From Nomia melanderi (Eukaryota; Arthropoda; Insecta; Hymenoptera; Halictidae), in NCBI RefSeq assembly GCF_051020985.1, contig NC_135002.1:806001-870000 (forward strand): a stretch of 64,000 nt of DNA. Direction: 5' to 3'. The stretch's first letter is position 1. The number at the start of each line of letters is the position of its first letter. Made by a program: the position numbers and the translations under genes. Shown piece after piece: positions 48,001-59,247 of this stretch. Under the pieces are notes generated by a model. That model was not told the origin of the DNA and did no database searches. It saw only the letters and a program-made list of their open reading frames with translations.

Positions 48001-51000
48001 TTCCCTAGAATCGCTCTGGTTCCTCGAACCATCTCCAACCCTTCGAATCGTAAAATTCGAGTTGGAATAACTGCAAAAACCGCTTGCACCTTTAACCCCT
48101 GCGTTTCGCCACCAAAACGCCTGGCCATAATTCTTCATACTTCTCTATTCTAATTATCTTGAACTGATAAATTACACTTTATTTAGTTAAACATTTCAAT
48201 AGAGAAATACTCCAAACAACAGTACCATTCAAACACCGTCGAGTTACCTCGTCTTCGCAGTCAAAGCTCGAAGCACCAAAACCGAGTCTCGACTCATGAA
48301 TAGAAGTCAAACATAAATCACAGGGAAAAAACGGCCGATTTAAAGAATCCGGACGAAAAGTAGACAAAAGGACGTTCCGCTGACCATGTGCTAACTCGTT
48401 GACGAATGTCCCGGGCATTGTGCTGGTCGTTAGTGGACCGGAGGCAGCAAAAAGGCGCAGCGGCTCGGCTACGCCTACCGAAAAACAAAAGCGTCCGTCG
48501 AAATAGCCGGTCCTCCCTCCCCCCGGGGACAATTCCCGCGTTTTTTCTCTTGCCCTGTTTCTTGTTCTCGTGCCTTTCCAACCCTTTCCCGATTTTTCAT
48601 CCCCTTTCGTTCCAGCAGGCAGCCCGGCTCGTTGCGTCTCCGTCGCGCTCCCCCCGCGCTCCCCCCGCGCGACGCTCCCGCCGCGAGCCGACATGCAAAT
48701 GGCGAAAGGGTTGAGGACACGCGTTACAGTTTAAATATCGCCGGCTATTATGCACCCAGCGCGTAATGGGTCACGCCCCATCGCGGCGCGAACAGAAAAG
48801 GTGCGAAATGGATTCTCCGACGTTGTTTGTCTCTCCGCGCCCGGTCCGCGTGGGAACGAGAGAAACGGCGCCGAGCCGCTGTCAACGGTTCGGCTCCTTA
48901 TTTGTTTCTCTCCGCTTTTTTTCCGGGCTTTTTTCCGTCGTGTCGCGATCCCGTTAATGACGAGGCCGCCGCGATTTGCATCGCGACGAAGGGTTGAACG
49001 CTTGTTTTCTGGCTGTTAGGGCGCTCGGTTCCGCTTCGCTCCTGCGAGTCCAACGTGTTCGTTGGAAGACAGTTCGTTGACAGTGTTACTTGTACATTCA
49101 AATCACGGGGTCAAAGGTTTCGGCTCCTCTATCCTGCATTTTTCTCCACTTTCATTCTCTCAATCACCACTTGACTCGATACAACAAAACTACAATTGAA
49201 TGTTGAACGTTGAATTCGAAGCTCCGAATTTTATGTTTCGAAATCGAATGTCGTACATACTCGGAACGGTACAGTTAGCCGCGTACCTCGAACGAGATTG
49301 TTCTTTGAAACGCGTGTTACGAATTCCCCGTAAGACGGATAACGGAAATTCGCTTACATCAGCCTGAGATCGGACTTGGAAATGCAAATGAGTACGTGGG
49401 TCGAGCGCATCCTTCGAGGAACGTTGTTCAACGGACTTTCCCACCGACGCGTCACGGGTTTTACGATTCGTGAGACGGTTTCGTACGTCAGGCATCGGTA
49501 TTGTATGTCAGAATCAATTGTCGGCGATGGCTGACGTCATCTCGTTCCGTTTATCATTAGCGTCATGCCGTTCGAACGTTCGTCGAACCTCTTCATTTAT
49601 TTTCTAACAGTTCCTTTTGTCGTTGAAAATTGTTTTCAAGTGTTTTCGACGAAACAGATACCTGTGATTTTGTTTGATAAACGTTATGATTCCGAATAAT
49701 TTTAAGTCGTTTCGGTAGAAATGACAGAAAAAGAAACATTTCACCAGTTTAAACGCGATGATTTGGAATAAACGAAGCTTTACGAATGCACTCGGGATCC
49801 CGGAAACGAAAGATTGCTCGAAATCGAACGGAGTCGTTGCGAATACGAGGAAAGAGGAGAAAAATGCAGGAAAGAGGAGCCGAAACCTTTGACCCCGTCG
49901 AATGGAGCGCGTCGATCGTTACAAACATCGAAATTACAGGCGAGTCGACCGGCGGAAACATAGGAGTCTCGTTTCCCGTCGCGAAGGAACGAAAAAAGTC
50001 GACGGAAAAGTCATCGTTACGAGTCTCGGGGCTTTTCAGCAGCTTTTTTTCCTCGTTCCCGTCGAGGCTTACAGCTGGTTGTCGACAATGCGACGGCGCA
50101 GCGTGCGACGCTTTGTGCAATCATAATCGAGCCGCGGGAATCGGCCGCGTGTAATTGGAACATTCGATCGACCGATAATCGACCGACGCCGAATTTTCCG
50201 GAGTCGTCGCTTTTCACAAGGGACTCGAGGAACTTCTCGGATGAATCCCGAGTCAGAATTACTCCGGGCAAGGAGGGAAAACGGAGCGCAGTCGAAAACG
50301 AATAGGAAGCGACCGACAGGTTTTCCTCGAGCGAGCAATTTCGGAGCGGGGCGACCGGAAACGGGGCCATTCGTCAGGAAATAAAATTACCCCGTTCGGC
50401 CGGGACGAGATAATTGCCCGTCTCCAGGTTTTTTCGGGTCCGTCGGCTGGTCCCTTCCCGACCTTTCGCGTTTCGGGTGAATTGTTCACCAGCTACCACC
50501 CATAAAAGCGGACCGCGTTTTTCGATATTCTTCACTCCATTGCTTTCACTTTTCTTCTATGTTCCTAAGATTTGTAAATCCTAGAGATTTACGAGACTAT
50601 TGATGCATCATACAAAGCTCAATATTATATAGAAGACTTTATAATTTTGCAGATCAAATCAAATCTATTTGAATCATTTCTCGAAGAAGCATTCGCATGC
50701 TTTCAATTATTGTGAATGAATAAACGAGGAATCAGTTATTTTGACTGATAGCTTCAGTGTTGATTATCTTTGCTTCTAATTCGAATTATTTAATACATTC
50801 TACACATTAAAACCCGATTTCCTCGATTGTCCTCAACGGGGAAGGTTCGCCGTGCACCGGCTCGCAATTTCATCTTTCCCCGAAGCTTGTAGCGTCCAAT
50901 CTGCGTAATCGTTCTCTGGAAATAAGAAACGCGCCGCGGAGAGGGGCGGCCGGTGCGCCAGGAACATGATTGAAACCTGAACACGGGTTTGCGAGCCTTA

Positions 51001-52968
51001 ATAGACCCCTCCCACGACGCGTCCGCGATGTACAGGGTGCTTCAAGAAACGTGAAACATTGTTCCTTTTTTCTTTGTCTCGACAACCAAGATAATGTGCA
51101 ATCAATTTTTCATTACCGTCAAACACGGTGATTATAAAGGCTTCGGCGAGAGGAACGTGTTCTACGTTCCTCTTTATTTCAACACTAAAAATACCGAGCA
51201 GTCGAATCGAATTTTTAAAGTTCCTCTGCAGAAACTTGAAGAGTGCATCTGTCGAGACTAATTGATTTATCATTCAGTTCGCGTATTGATAAATCGACTT
51301 CTTTAATAATTTCTTAGAGAAGAATTTTACTTTAATAATTGCAAAAGAATGAGTGAAGAATCAGGAATGGGTCATTTTGATTCGTTTATAGTTTTAGTGG
51401 TAACTTCAACCCTTTGCGGAGGAGAATTTAAACTTTTCGAAAACTTTTTCATAAAGAAGCTGAGTTACGCAAGTAATAATAAAACACTAGCTCTCGTCAT
51501 TCGAATAATTCAATTACTCGTTGCAGTTCTCGAATTTAGATGTCAAACCTCGGAATCTCAATTATGACGACATTCGACCGCGAAGGGTTGATTGCTGCAG
51601 CCTTGAGTGACGTTGACTCTTTCGAGGCTGCGAATCTTGCGAGATAATGAAAAATTACGTAACACGTATCACGAAGTATAACATCAATTGATGAATTCTG
51701 TAATATAATTCCTGATGAACCTCCAGTTGTGAGTGAGATGAAACGTGTAGAAACCTGTAGATTCACGATGTGGTCGTGACGTGTACTTTTGAAACACCCT
51801 GTACAAGCTGGGGCTCGGCGGAAACGGTGCGATCATCGTGATCATCAAACGCCGCTCGTTGCTCTCGCTCGTTTCAAATTGCTCTGCCCGATCGTGCGTT
51901 TCTTCTGGAAAAAGAACGAGAAGACTCGAAGCGATCGAATAATCTCGCGCGTTCTGTCGTAGTCCGAGATCATCGAGATTAGATGATAATCGATTGATCT
52001 ATTCGCTGCCGGGAAATGAGTAAAATTGTAGGTTGCTTAATCAACTGTTCGAGAATAATTGAAATAGCAGAAATTAATGTATCGAGTGAAATTTTGCTCT
52101 GGATGGCGAACATTAAATGAATAGAAATAATTAGTTGCTCGATAGAGCTGTTTCTTAACGGAAATGAAAATATGTGTAGGTCCACCTGAGATCACAGTTG
52201 ATAATGAACGGTGTGTGCGTGATATGGCGGGGCTGGCTCGACCTGGAGAGGCTGGACGGTGTCGGTTGCCTGGAGTTCGATGAGAAACGCGCTGCCGAAG
52301 AAGACGCGATCCTCCGTGACCAAGTGGAACGTTACAGCCAGCGTCAACGCGACCTCGACGAGAAACAGAGAGCGTACAGGTAAGTTGAGACCGTGTTTTT
52401 ATAGCTGAAATTGAAAAGTCTTATCAAATAATCGTTATTTATTGAAAGAGTTCCAAAATGAGTTATCTGTCACTTGTGATCGCCGTTTGCACCGGAAGTC
52501 TACGTTTCCTTAATTACTTTGTTTTGAGAAGTTTTCTATGAGCTTTGTGGTTAATGTCCTCAACTTCAGTAATAAACAATTTAGAATGATAACAGATTTC
52601 AGTGATAAACGGATAGCAATAATGAGCAAGTTTTTATTATAAGTCATAGTTGATGGCGACCGAAATTCTGCGATAATTATTTTCTTCAAAGACAATTCTG
52701 CAACAACTATGTTCTTCAAAGACATTTGTACGATAACTATTTCCTTCAGAGACAATTCTGCAACACCATTTTCTTCAAAGTCATTTCTGCAATAATGGTT
52801 GTTTTCGGTGGTGCTTACAGGAGCAGTGCGCCCCACCTAAATTACCATCACCATCACCACCACGGTCATCACGTGAGCGGTGCCGGCACCGGCGCCGGAA
52901 GCGGGATCGAGCCACATTTGACGCACCGACAGGACCCCGAGATGGAAGTGCGGCTGAGAGCCTACTGA
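42022..52968 (+). CDS. Core-binding factor subunit beta (Brother/Big brother homologue)
   Basis: CBF-beta is the non-DNA-binding partner of Runt/RUNX transcription factors and stabilises their DNA binding. Exons are 42022-42213, 44158-44349, 52180-52379 and 52821-52968 (TGA), giving 243 residues from the first in-frame ATG. Residues 39-50 read VPRVVLDQKGKF. Exon 2 has YTGFRDRP, RFQNGCREG and EIAFAATGTNL. Exon 3 has MNGVCVIWRGWLDLERLDG and GCLEFDEKRA followed by a helical Glu/Arg/Gln-rich stretch. Together these cover the whole heterodimerisation core of the family. The C-terminal exon is insect-like and low in complexity: HHHHHH plus Gly/Ala/Ser, ending MEVRLRAY. The first intron uses a GC donor (GAG|GCAAGT); the others are GT-AG. 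Intron 2 is 7830 bp. The N-terminal 38 residues are longer than in vertebrate CBFB, and a later Met (5 or 25) could be used. Confidence 0.96.
42214..42219 (+). promoter_or_regulatory. Non-canonical GC splice donor of CBFB intron 1
   Basis: The exon ends ..AGAGAGCGAG and continues GCAAGT. Family homology requires the junction after RESE before VRYTGFRDRP (acceptor TTTCCAG at 44151-44157). No GT donor fits this position and frame. The strong AG|GCAAGT context is typical of functional GC-AG introns, often linked to regulated splicing. Confidence 0.8.
45412..45612. mobile_element. TTAA MITE, family D
   Basis: TTAACACTAGAACCACTAAA to TCTCGGTAGTTCTAGTGTCGA, 201 bp, with inverted-repeat ends; the right TTAA has mutated to TCGA. 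Confidence 0.75.
46724..46902. mobile_element. TTAA MITE, family C
   Basis: A 179-bp copy from TTAACCCTTTCAAAAGATG to ACATTCGTCCGCAAAGGGTTAA. It retains the intact internal TCGCTAATTAAATCATTTG block that is interrupted by other elements at 36662 and 62249. Confidence 0.8.
51178..51402. mobile_element. Family D MITE inside the 51031-51803 element
   Basis: TTCAACACTAAAAATACCGAGCAG to GTTTTAGTGGTAA; the interior GTGCATCTGTCGAGACT and ATTCAGTTCGCGTATTG match other family D copies. Confidence 0.65.
51405..51592. mobile_element. Family C-like MITE inside the 51031-51803 element
   Basis: TTCAACCCTTTGCGGAGGAG to CATTCGACCGCGAAGGGTTGA, inverted-repeat ends with TTAA mutated to TTCA and TTGA. Confidence 0.65.
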
Positions 52969-53663
52969 GGCACCGAGAAATCATCCAGCAAGACCTCGTG
53001 AGTCTCTAGGGATCAAAAACACTTGCTATTCGAAGCTCGTAGAGCTGACGGCAATATTTCGGGCGCGTCGTCTCATAGGGAACACCGTGGCAAGGATGGG
53101 GAAGAATCATCGGATGCCGATGAAAGATTTCGATCGTTCGGTATGTGATCCTAACTGATTTTCAGGTCTTAGACGATCGAATTTCGGAAGATTAAAGCTT
53201 TAAAATGGATTCTGAGTAGATTCGAAGATCCTACGAGGTTTCTTCGGTTACTTTCTTCGAGCACTTTCTCCGTTTCTTGCCAAGGTGTTGGAAAATAGGT
53301 GTATCGTTAGGTGTAAGGTGTAAGCCAGTTCCGTTGTAAAGTAAAATTTCTGTTCAGTCAGTGACGATTAACATGTGACGCTTAATACAAATCACTCGAA
53401 TCACTTTCTATAATCGTTAATCGGGGTAATGTGTTGATACTGTACGTTTCGAGTTGATTTACCGGCGTTGATATGATTACACGCGTAACTTACGTATAAA
53501 CGGTATATTCGAAATAACGTTGATCGCGGCGCGTAATTAATGATTGCAGAAAGTAATCGCGGTCGAATTAACAGTTGCATATTAATTGTTGTCAATCGGA
53601 TCGCCAGCTCCGACGAAAATTTTACTTTCCCTCGCGAGGCGACTGTGAAACGTCGGATTCAAG
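52969..53663 (+). other. CBFB 3' UTR and flank
   Basis: No gene is seen. ATTAAA at 53191-53196 is a possible poly(A) signal about 225 bp after the CBFB stop. The rest is AT-rich with no recognisable element. Confidence 0.35.
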
Positions 53664-53753
53664 ATGGCGGACCGCCCGTTCGCGGGTCATCATCGCAGCG
53701 AATTCCCGTCTTTCCAAAAGAGATACGGTAGTCACAGCTGGGAGATCGCTTGA
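53664..53753 (+). CDS. Short 29-codon ORF with strong start context
   Basis: The context AAGATGGCGG gives an ideal initiation site and also matches the YY1/Pho motif often found at transcription starts. The frame MADRPFAGHHRSEF.. stops after 29 codons at 53751-53753. It could be an upstream ORF or 5' leader of a gene reading right. No family is recognised and coding status is doubtful. Confidence 0.2.
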   Translation: MADRPFAGHHRSEFPSFQKRYGSHSWEIA

Positions 53754-53940
53754 TATCTATCAACAGTGAATCGATGTTCGAAGATAGAAATTGGAAAGTA
53801 AAATCGATACATTTAACTAACGAATGAGAATTCTTCGAGTGACCGTCGAGTAGTCATCGAGTGATCTCCTAAGGTATGCCACGGACAAGCTGGTTTCCGG
53901 TTTACATATCAAACCATTACGATCGGTGCGGAAGAACAAA

Positions 53941-53986
53941 ATGGCGTCGATGAGTCCAGATATTCAGAATCTTTTAATATTCTCGC
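53941..53986 (+). CDS. Candidate first coding exon of a gene reading rightwards
   Basis: ATGGCGTCGATGAGTCCAG starts in an AAA|ATGG context and stays open for 15 codons (MASMSPDIQNLLIFS), ending at C|GTGAGT, a near-consensus donor in phase 1. No matching downstream exon is identified before base 64000, so either the first intron exceeds 10 kb or this is a chance structure. Confidence 0.3.
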
Positions 53987-54106
53987 GTGAGTAACGCTAA
54001 TTATTTTACTAACTCTCATTCGGATCGAACGAACTTTATCTTAGCGATTTCATTGAAAGTCCAACTTCTGTCCGTACCGTTCGTATCTTTCGTTGAATCG
54101 AGGATA

Positions 54107-54799
54107 TACAGGGTGTAACGGGCGACTGGGGTTAACATTTTATATATGTTTTGGAATAATGATGTTCCGTGTTTTAACCACTTGCGGTGTAAAGAAATTC
54201 ACGCGTGCCAGAATAGTCAACTGTAACAAAACGCATCAACTGCCGATGAAATTACGCACGTATAAATACTAAATTCTTTTATTAACACATTGAACGCAGC
54301 ACGATTTCGCAGAGGAAAACACACAGAATGGAAAAATCATTTGATCGAATTGCATTACTATTCCACGTTCATCTAGCTGAACGTCACTGCATTATGCAGC
54401 ATCACTTACAATGTAGAAATGCTTTCATATAATTGTCGTTTCATTGAGTGAACTATAGCACAACATGGCATTCAACGTGTTAATAATCTTGCATATTATA
54501 TTTCTCAAATCAATTCGGAAAATTGACATTTCTGTGACAGTTGCCTGTCGACGTGTACAACACGCCGACGTTCCTGTAGCAGAAGCACCTCGACGTGGCG
54601 CGTCTTTCCACCGGAAGTGGTTAAATTTCATGCGAAATTCTTCTTTATCCGTTCGATTTCGTTCGTGCGGCAGCACCCTGTGCAATATAATTGCTGGTGG
54701 CGAGAAAACGATGGTCAGGTCGTTAAATTGATTGCCAGCGTACCCGATACGGCGAACAACGGGGACGCTCGTGATCAGTTTTCGACGGACCACCCTGTA
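54107..54799. mobile_element. DNA element with TACAGGGTG ends, carrying a family A MITE
   Basis: TACAGGGTGTAACGG on the left and GACCACCCTGTA on the right bound 693 bp, with TATA flanks. A family A MITE occupies 54282-54483. The right half has frames open on both strands but no recognisable transposase. Confidence 0.55.
54282..54483. mobile_element. TTAA MITE, family A, nested
   Basis: A 202-bp copy from TTAACACATTGAACGCAGC to ACATGGCATTCAACGTGTTAA, inside the 54107-54799 element. It lacks the ACCGGT subterminal palindrome of the other copies. Confidence 0.8.
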
Positions 54800-54964
54800 T
54801 ATAGAAAAGATAAGCTGGCAGTATTCATCCGTGTATCAACACTGCGAGTATCATTGTATGTATTCCATCCTCAGAGAACAATGCGCACGGGATTACATAG
54901 GATTAGCGGATCCTCTTAATCCACCGGTTAATTTTTCGGGAAAGCATTCTCTCTTACGAAACAA

Positions 54965-55290
54965 TCGAGCAGGCAAAAAACTTAACGGAAATGCAAATAC
55001 CAAGGAGAACGATGCTTCGAGTCGACGTGGAGATAATTACTTTGCGAGTTTTCCTTTGAAATCATAAATTTTTCGAAAATCCTTCCCTTTAAAATTAATC
55101 ACGCAGGCAAACAAACTTAACGAAAATTTGAATAGTCGACGCGAAGATAATTACTTTACGGTTTTCCTGCTGAAACCATAAATTTTTTGAGAAACCGTTT
55201 CCTTTTTAAAATAATCACGCAGGCAAATAAATTTAACGAAAATATGAATACCGTGGAGGATGCTTCAAGTCGACGTGAAAATAATTAATT
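54965..55290. repeat. Tandem repeat, about 116-134-bp unit, nearly 3 copies
   Basis: GCAGGCAAA..CTTAACG..AGTCGACG..GATAATTA..CATAAATTTTT recurs from about 54971, 55104 and 55221. Confidence 0.8.
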
Positions 55291-55888
55291 TAATTAAATT
55301 TTTCGAATTTTCAACCGTGGAATGCAATTACATGGCATTTCGAGCTCTACAAAGGTTTAGGTACAATATATTGTATAATATACATATCCATTTTCTAATT
55401 TCATTGCATTTTGGAGAATGAAATATTTGAAAATCGGGAAGCTTCTTTGTTGCAAATAGACGCGAGCTGCATTCTGAAGGCGACGAATCAGATTTTACGG
55501 TTACAAGAACGCGAGTGAATAACAACGACGCGAGATCCACGTTTTTATTGAATTGTACATATGTGTAAAGACAATTTAGGTTAATTTATTGCAGTGTCGA
55601 CCGCTTTCTTTCTCGGATCGCGGGACTGATGTGAATCACCGACCGGGGAATGCCTGGCGAGTGATGAGTCCGAGCGCGGGGAAACCCGCGTCCGATCGTT
55701 GACGCTTCGATTGTAAAAAGCTGTTTATCGATTAAATGTGACTTTCGTGGAAAACGACACGATGCATTTGTTATTGCGAGGATGCCCTCGAATGTCCTTC
55801 GACGATTCGACGAATCGTCGAGTGTCTTCCTTTTACAGGTACGAGGTGTGCCGCAGTCAGCACGAATGTTAAGTGAAAAGGGAAACAA

Positions 55889-56250
55889 GTTCAAACCCAC
55901 AAACCCACAAATTCACTAATTTACTAATTCACTAATATACAAATTTACAAACTTTCAAACTTTCAAACTTTCAAACTTTCAAACTTTCAAACTTTCAAAC
56001 TTTCAAACTTTCAAACTTTCAAATTTTTAAATTTTCAAATATTCTAATATTCAAATATTCAAATATTCAAATTTTCAAATTTTCAAATATTCAAATATTC
56101 AAATATTCAAATATTCAAATTTTCAAATTTTCAAATATTCAAATATTCAAATATTCAAATATTCAAATATCCAAATATTCAAATATTCAAATTTTCAAAC
56201 TTTCAAACTTTCAAACTTTCAAACTTTCAAACTTTCCAAACTTTCAATCG
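55889..56250. repeat. 8-bp tandem array, TTCAAACT / TTCAAATA units
   Basis: About 360 bp of octamer repeats, changing from AAACTTTC-type units to AAATATTC and AAATTTTC and back to AAACTTTC at the end, so variant blocks are arranged almost symmetrically. Confidence 0.92.
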
Positions 56251-58104
56251 TTTAAACATCAGAACAATAAATTGGCAATTTAAAACTATCTAATCTAGTA
56301 ATAATTCCCATATTACTGTCAGGATTTCGAAGGATAATTACCGATAATCGAAGGAATCACGGTCGATTTACGAACGGGCCCGATCGACCACCTCCGACGC
56401 GCCCGTAAACGCTCACGTATTTGCGAATCGACGGGGGAGCTGCATTAGGGGGTTATTTTCTGGAATAATGCCGTGGGCGTTGGAGCGTGGAAACGCACCA
56501 GAGTATCCGTGCCAGTTAATCCTATCAAATGGGAATCAGCCCGGAATCTCCCCTCATCAATCCGCTTTCATTGTTTTAAACTCGTTCGTATCGGATTGTA
56601 TCAACCCTCGCTCCCCTTAATCTTCCATTTGCTATCTCATAAACGTCAAGCATCAACTGATTAAATAATAAGCGACAATTTCATCTAAATTAAACATTCG
56701 AAGTTGGACAACTTGAAAGGAAACTTGTTTACAGCAACAAATAAACAAGCTACAAGATACATCCGTTTCTTCGTGACATTTTCCGACGCATTTTTCTTCT
56801 GTTACTTTTGAAATAATTACAACAGGACATTGTATTTTTTCGAGTAACTTTCAGAGACTCTATGAAACTTGTTTTTCACTGTTTCAACATTTCATACGGA
56901 GTATCTTGCGTAAGAAAGACGTTTGAAGCATACGTTACAGCATTTCCCAAGGATTTCAGATGCGTGCAGCAGACAGTTCGATTACCTCGTCGGTTTCGTT
57001 CGGAAGAGCGCAGTTTGCGGAATTTCCAGGAGAAGAAGCTCGCGAAAGGGGAGTAATCGCGCAGTGGCTCGATGTAAGACGATAATGCGTGGCCTGGAAT
57101 TCTTATAAGAAGCCGTACTCGCGGAGAAACGATACTGGGGGAACAAGGACCCTTGTCACTTCCCACGAACGGTTCCTCAAGATCGGGAACCCAACGGAAA
57201 GTAACCGTCCGTCTTCCCTTCTGTTCGGCGGTGCTCCAGTTTCTCGAATATTCGCAAGAAATTGTGCATTCCTGGCACATCACCTCTACGCGCTTGTAAC
57301 TTGCAAAGATCTGTAACAGATCTGACGAAGTTTCGATAGAAATCTCATTGTTTTCAGTCTGATGTCGCATAGATGTTCGACAAATAAATGTTTCAAACGT
57401 CGAAATCGAATCCGTATGAAATTCATATGAAATCCACATCAAATTCCAATCAAATAAAACGCCTTGCACCCAATTTACAATCGACAAACATCAAAGGCAT
57501 TCGAATCTCCTCGAAATTCCTGCCCGAAACGTCCAAACAACGTACACAATGGCGTCCTCGAGGTCCACTCGAGCCTCCCTTCGTAAATACTACGAAAACA
57601 GCCGAGTTCCTGGCGAAATCTCGATGATCCGTCGTCGAAATGGTTAATACGGCCACGTATAATTTATTGGTCGTAGCGTGACTTTCGGCAGCATTATGCA
57701 AAAGGTCCGCGACACGATTTCCCGGCGCTTTTGAATGGACGTGGCACTCGAGGGCCCGGGGGCTGGAGAAAGATGGCGGGAGGGGGGCTCCACGGAGTCA
57801 TCAATTACGATTGGAAATAAATCGAAGGCAGATGCGACGAGTGCCTACAGGCCGCTCCCGCTGCGACGCCGATTTCTCACCCCTCGCGCACCCCCCGCGG
57901 ACAATACGACTGTTTTCGACAAATACAAAACGATACACGACGATTGGCCACCCCCCGCCCATTTTCGCTCACCCCAGGCGAATTCTTCGACGCCCGCCGG
58001 GCTTTCAGCTTTTCTTCTCTAATAGAGCCTTGATAGGAGTTGCTGCGGAGCAAAGTGAACCGACAGTTTTATCGAGCTTGACACTTTTGTAGTTTTATGT
58101 TTCT
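56251..58104. other. Non-coding stretch with one long unassigned ORF
   Basis: A 203-codon frame on the minus strand (57487-56876) is the longest non-repetitive unassigned frame in the window. Its translation has no recognisable motif, signal peptide or splice context, and open frames also exist on the opposite strand. 57720-57960 is GC-rich. Nothing else is supported. Confidence 0.35.
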
Positions 58105-58308
58105 TATTGTATTTTTTTAGTTTTGTATTTTTCTATTTTTATATTTTTATATTTTTATATTTTTATATTTTTATATTTTTATATTTTTATATTTTTATAT
58201 TTTTATATTTTTATATTTTTATATTTTTGTATTTTTGTATTTTTATATTTTTGTATTTCTATATTTAAAATTTCTTTATTTTTATGTTCTTATAGTCTTA
58301 TAGTTTTA
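58105..58308. repeat. 8-bp tandem array, TTTTTATA unit
   Basis: About 200 bp of TTTTTATA repeats, with T-rich and TTTTTGTA variants at the ends. The third array in the window with an 8-bp period. Confidence 0.92.
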
Positions 58309-59247
58309 TAGTTTACTTAACAATTTACTCTGGGTTTTAAGTAGTAAAGTTCGAACAACAAAGACTGACTGTCGATATATCTGTGAGAAAAGGAAAGCAG
58401 TTGAAGTTGACTTCAAGCCATTTACTTTGTTTAGATCAATCCCACACATTATGTTTGTTTACTCGATCGCTATTAGCGACGAAAGCAGAACATTTTATCG
58501 AAAACATGTGTTTTCCGTAGCTTCCTTTCGATAATTTAACGATCCAGCGAGTGTTACTCTGATATCAGTGATCCGTAATGAGGTGCGATACCGTTTATCA
58601 ACGTTACACAGGAAACTTCACGCGATACGGTTGATAAACGGTGTCCTCGCTCAATAACGGGAATAAAATACTGATACCAACCAGGAAATCTTACGAACTT
58701 ACGTCTATTACAACAGCGATTTCGTGAAAGTCGAGGGGAAAAGATATAAAAATTAAAAAACAAGAGAACGAACTCTAATTCTTAATCGTTTCACACGTGA
58801 TTACGATGTCAAGCTGAAACTTCCGATAACTCTGATATATCGTTTCGCTTTATTTAATCAATTTTACTAGTTTGATAGGTTTAGCCTTTACCCTAACATA
58901 ATTCCCAATATTTATACAACTTTGTTACAAAATTTCTTCCAAAGTTCATCTTTCAATGACCTCGAAACCGATTCCCAAACGGGGATCCTCCGGTATTCGC
59001 CGGTGAATCGACGGGCAATGATTCTATGATCTAATTCCGTCGACAAAGGGAAAAGGGCGGAGAGCACGGCTCTTCCCTAAATACGATCACGGGGGCGAGG
59101 AATCGGCCTCGAGGCACGATCCTCGAGTTTCCGACGCGACGTGCGTCTACGAATGTTTTGACAGAAATGCATCTGCCTTTAGGAACGCGCCAGAAACAGA
59201 GGCAGCTCGTGCGTAAGGGCTGCGGCGTTACAGCTCCTTTGGAATAG

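Larger units (their letters stand above)
51031..51803. mobile_element. DNA element with TACAGGGTGYTTCAA ends, carrying two nested MITEs
   Basis: The left end TACAGGGTGCTTCAAGAAAC and the right end GAAACACCCTGTA (reverse strand TACAGGGTGTTTC) bound 773 bp. TA at each edge fits a TA target duplication. Inside lie a family D copy (51178-51402) and a family C-like copy (51405-51592) back to back, leaving little original interior and no transposase. Confidence 0.6.
44350..52179 (+). other. Long intron 2 of CBFB
   Basis: This 7.8-kb intron contains family F, D and C MITEs (44742, 45412-45612, 46724-46902), a larger TACAGGGTG-ended element (51031-51803) and two GC-rich patches (about 47190-47640 and 48380-49020). 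The second patch has a CGCTCCCCCCG repeat near 48648-48672 and the octamer ATGCAAAT at 48692. These patches may be enhancers or alternative promoters. No exon is recognised. Confidence 0.6.

Noticed and set aside
48179..48694. 171-codon minus-strand frame in CBFB intron
   Set aside because: Lies in a GC-rich island with overlapping frames on the other strand; Arg/Gly-rich, no domain.
58123..58311. 62-codon Phe/Ile/Tyr-rich frame
   Set aside because: Pure translation of the TTTTTATA octamer array.
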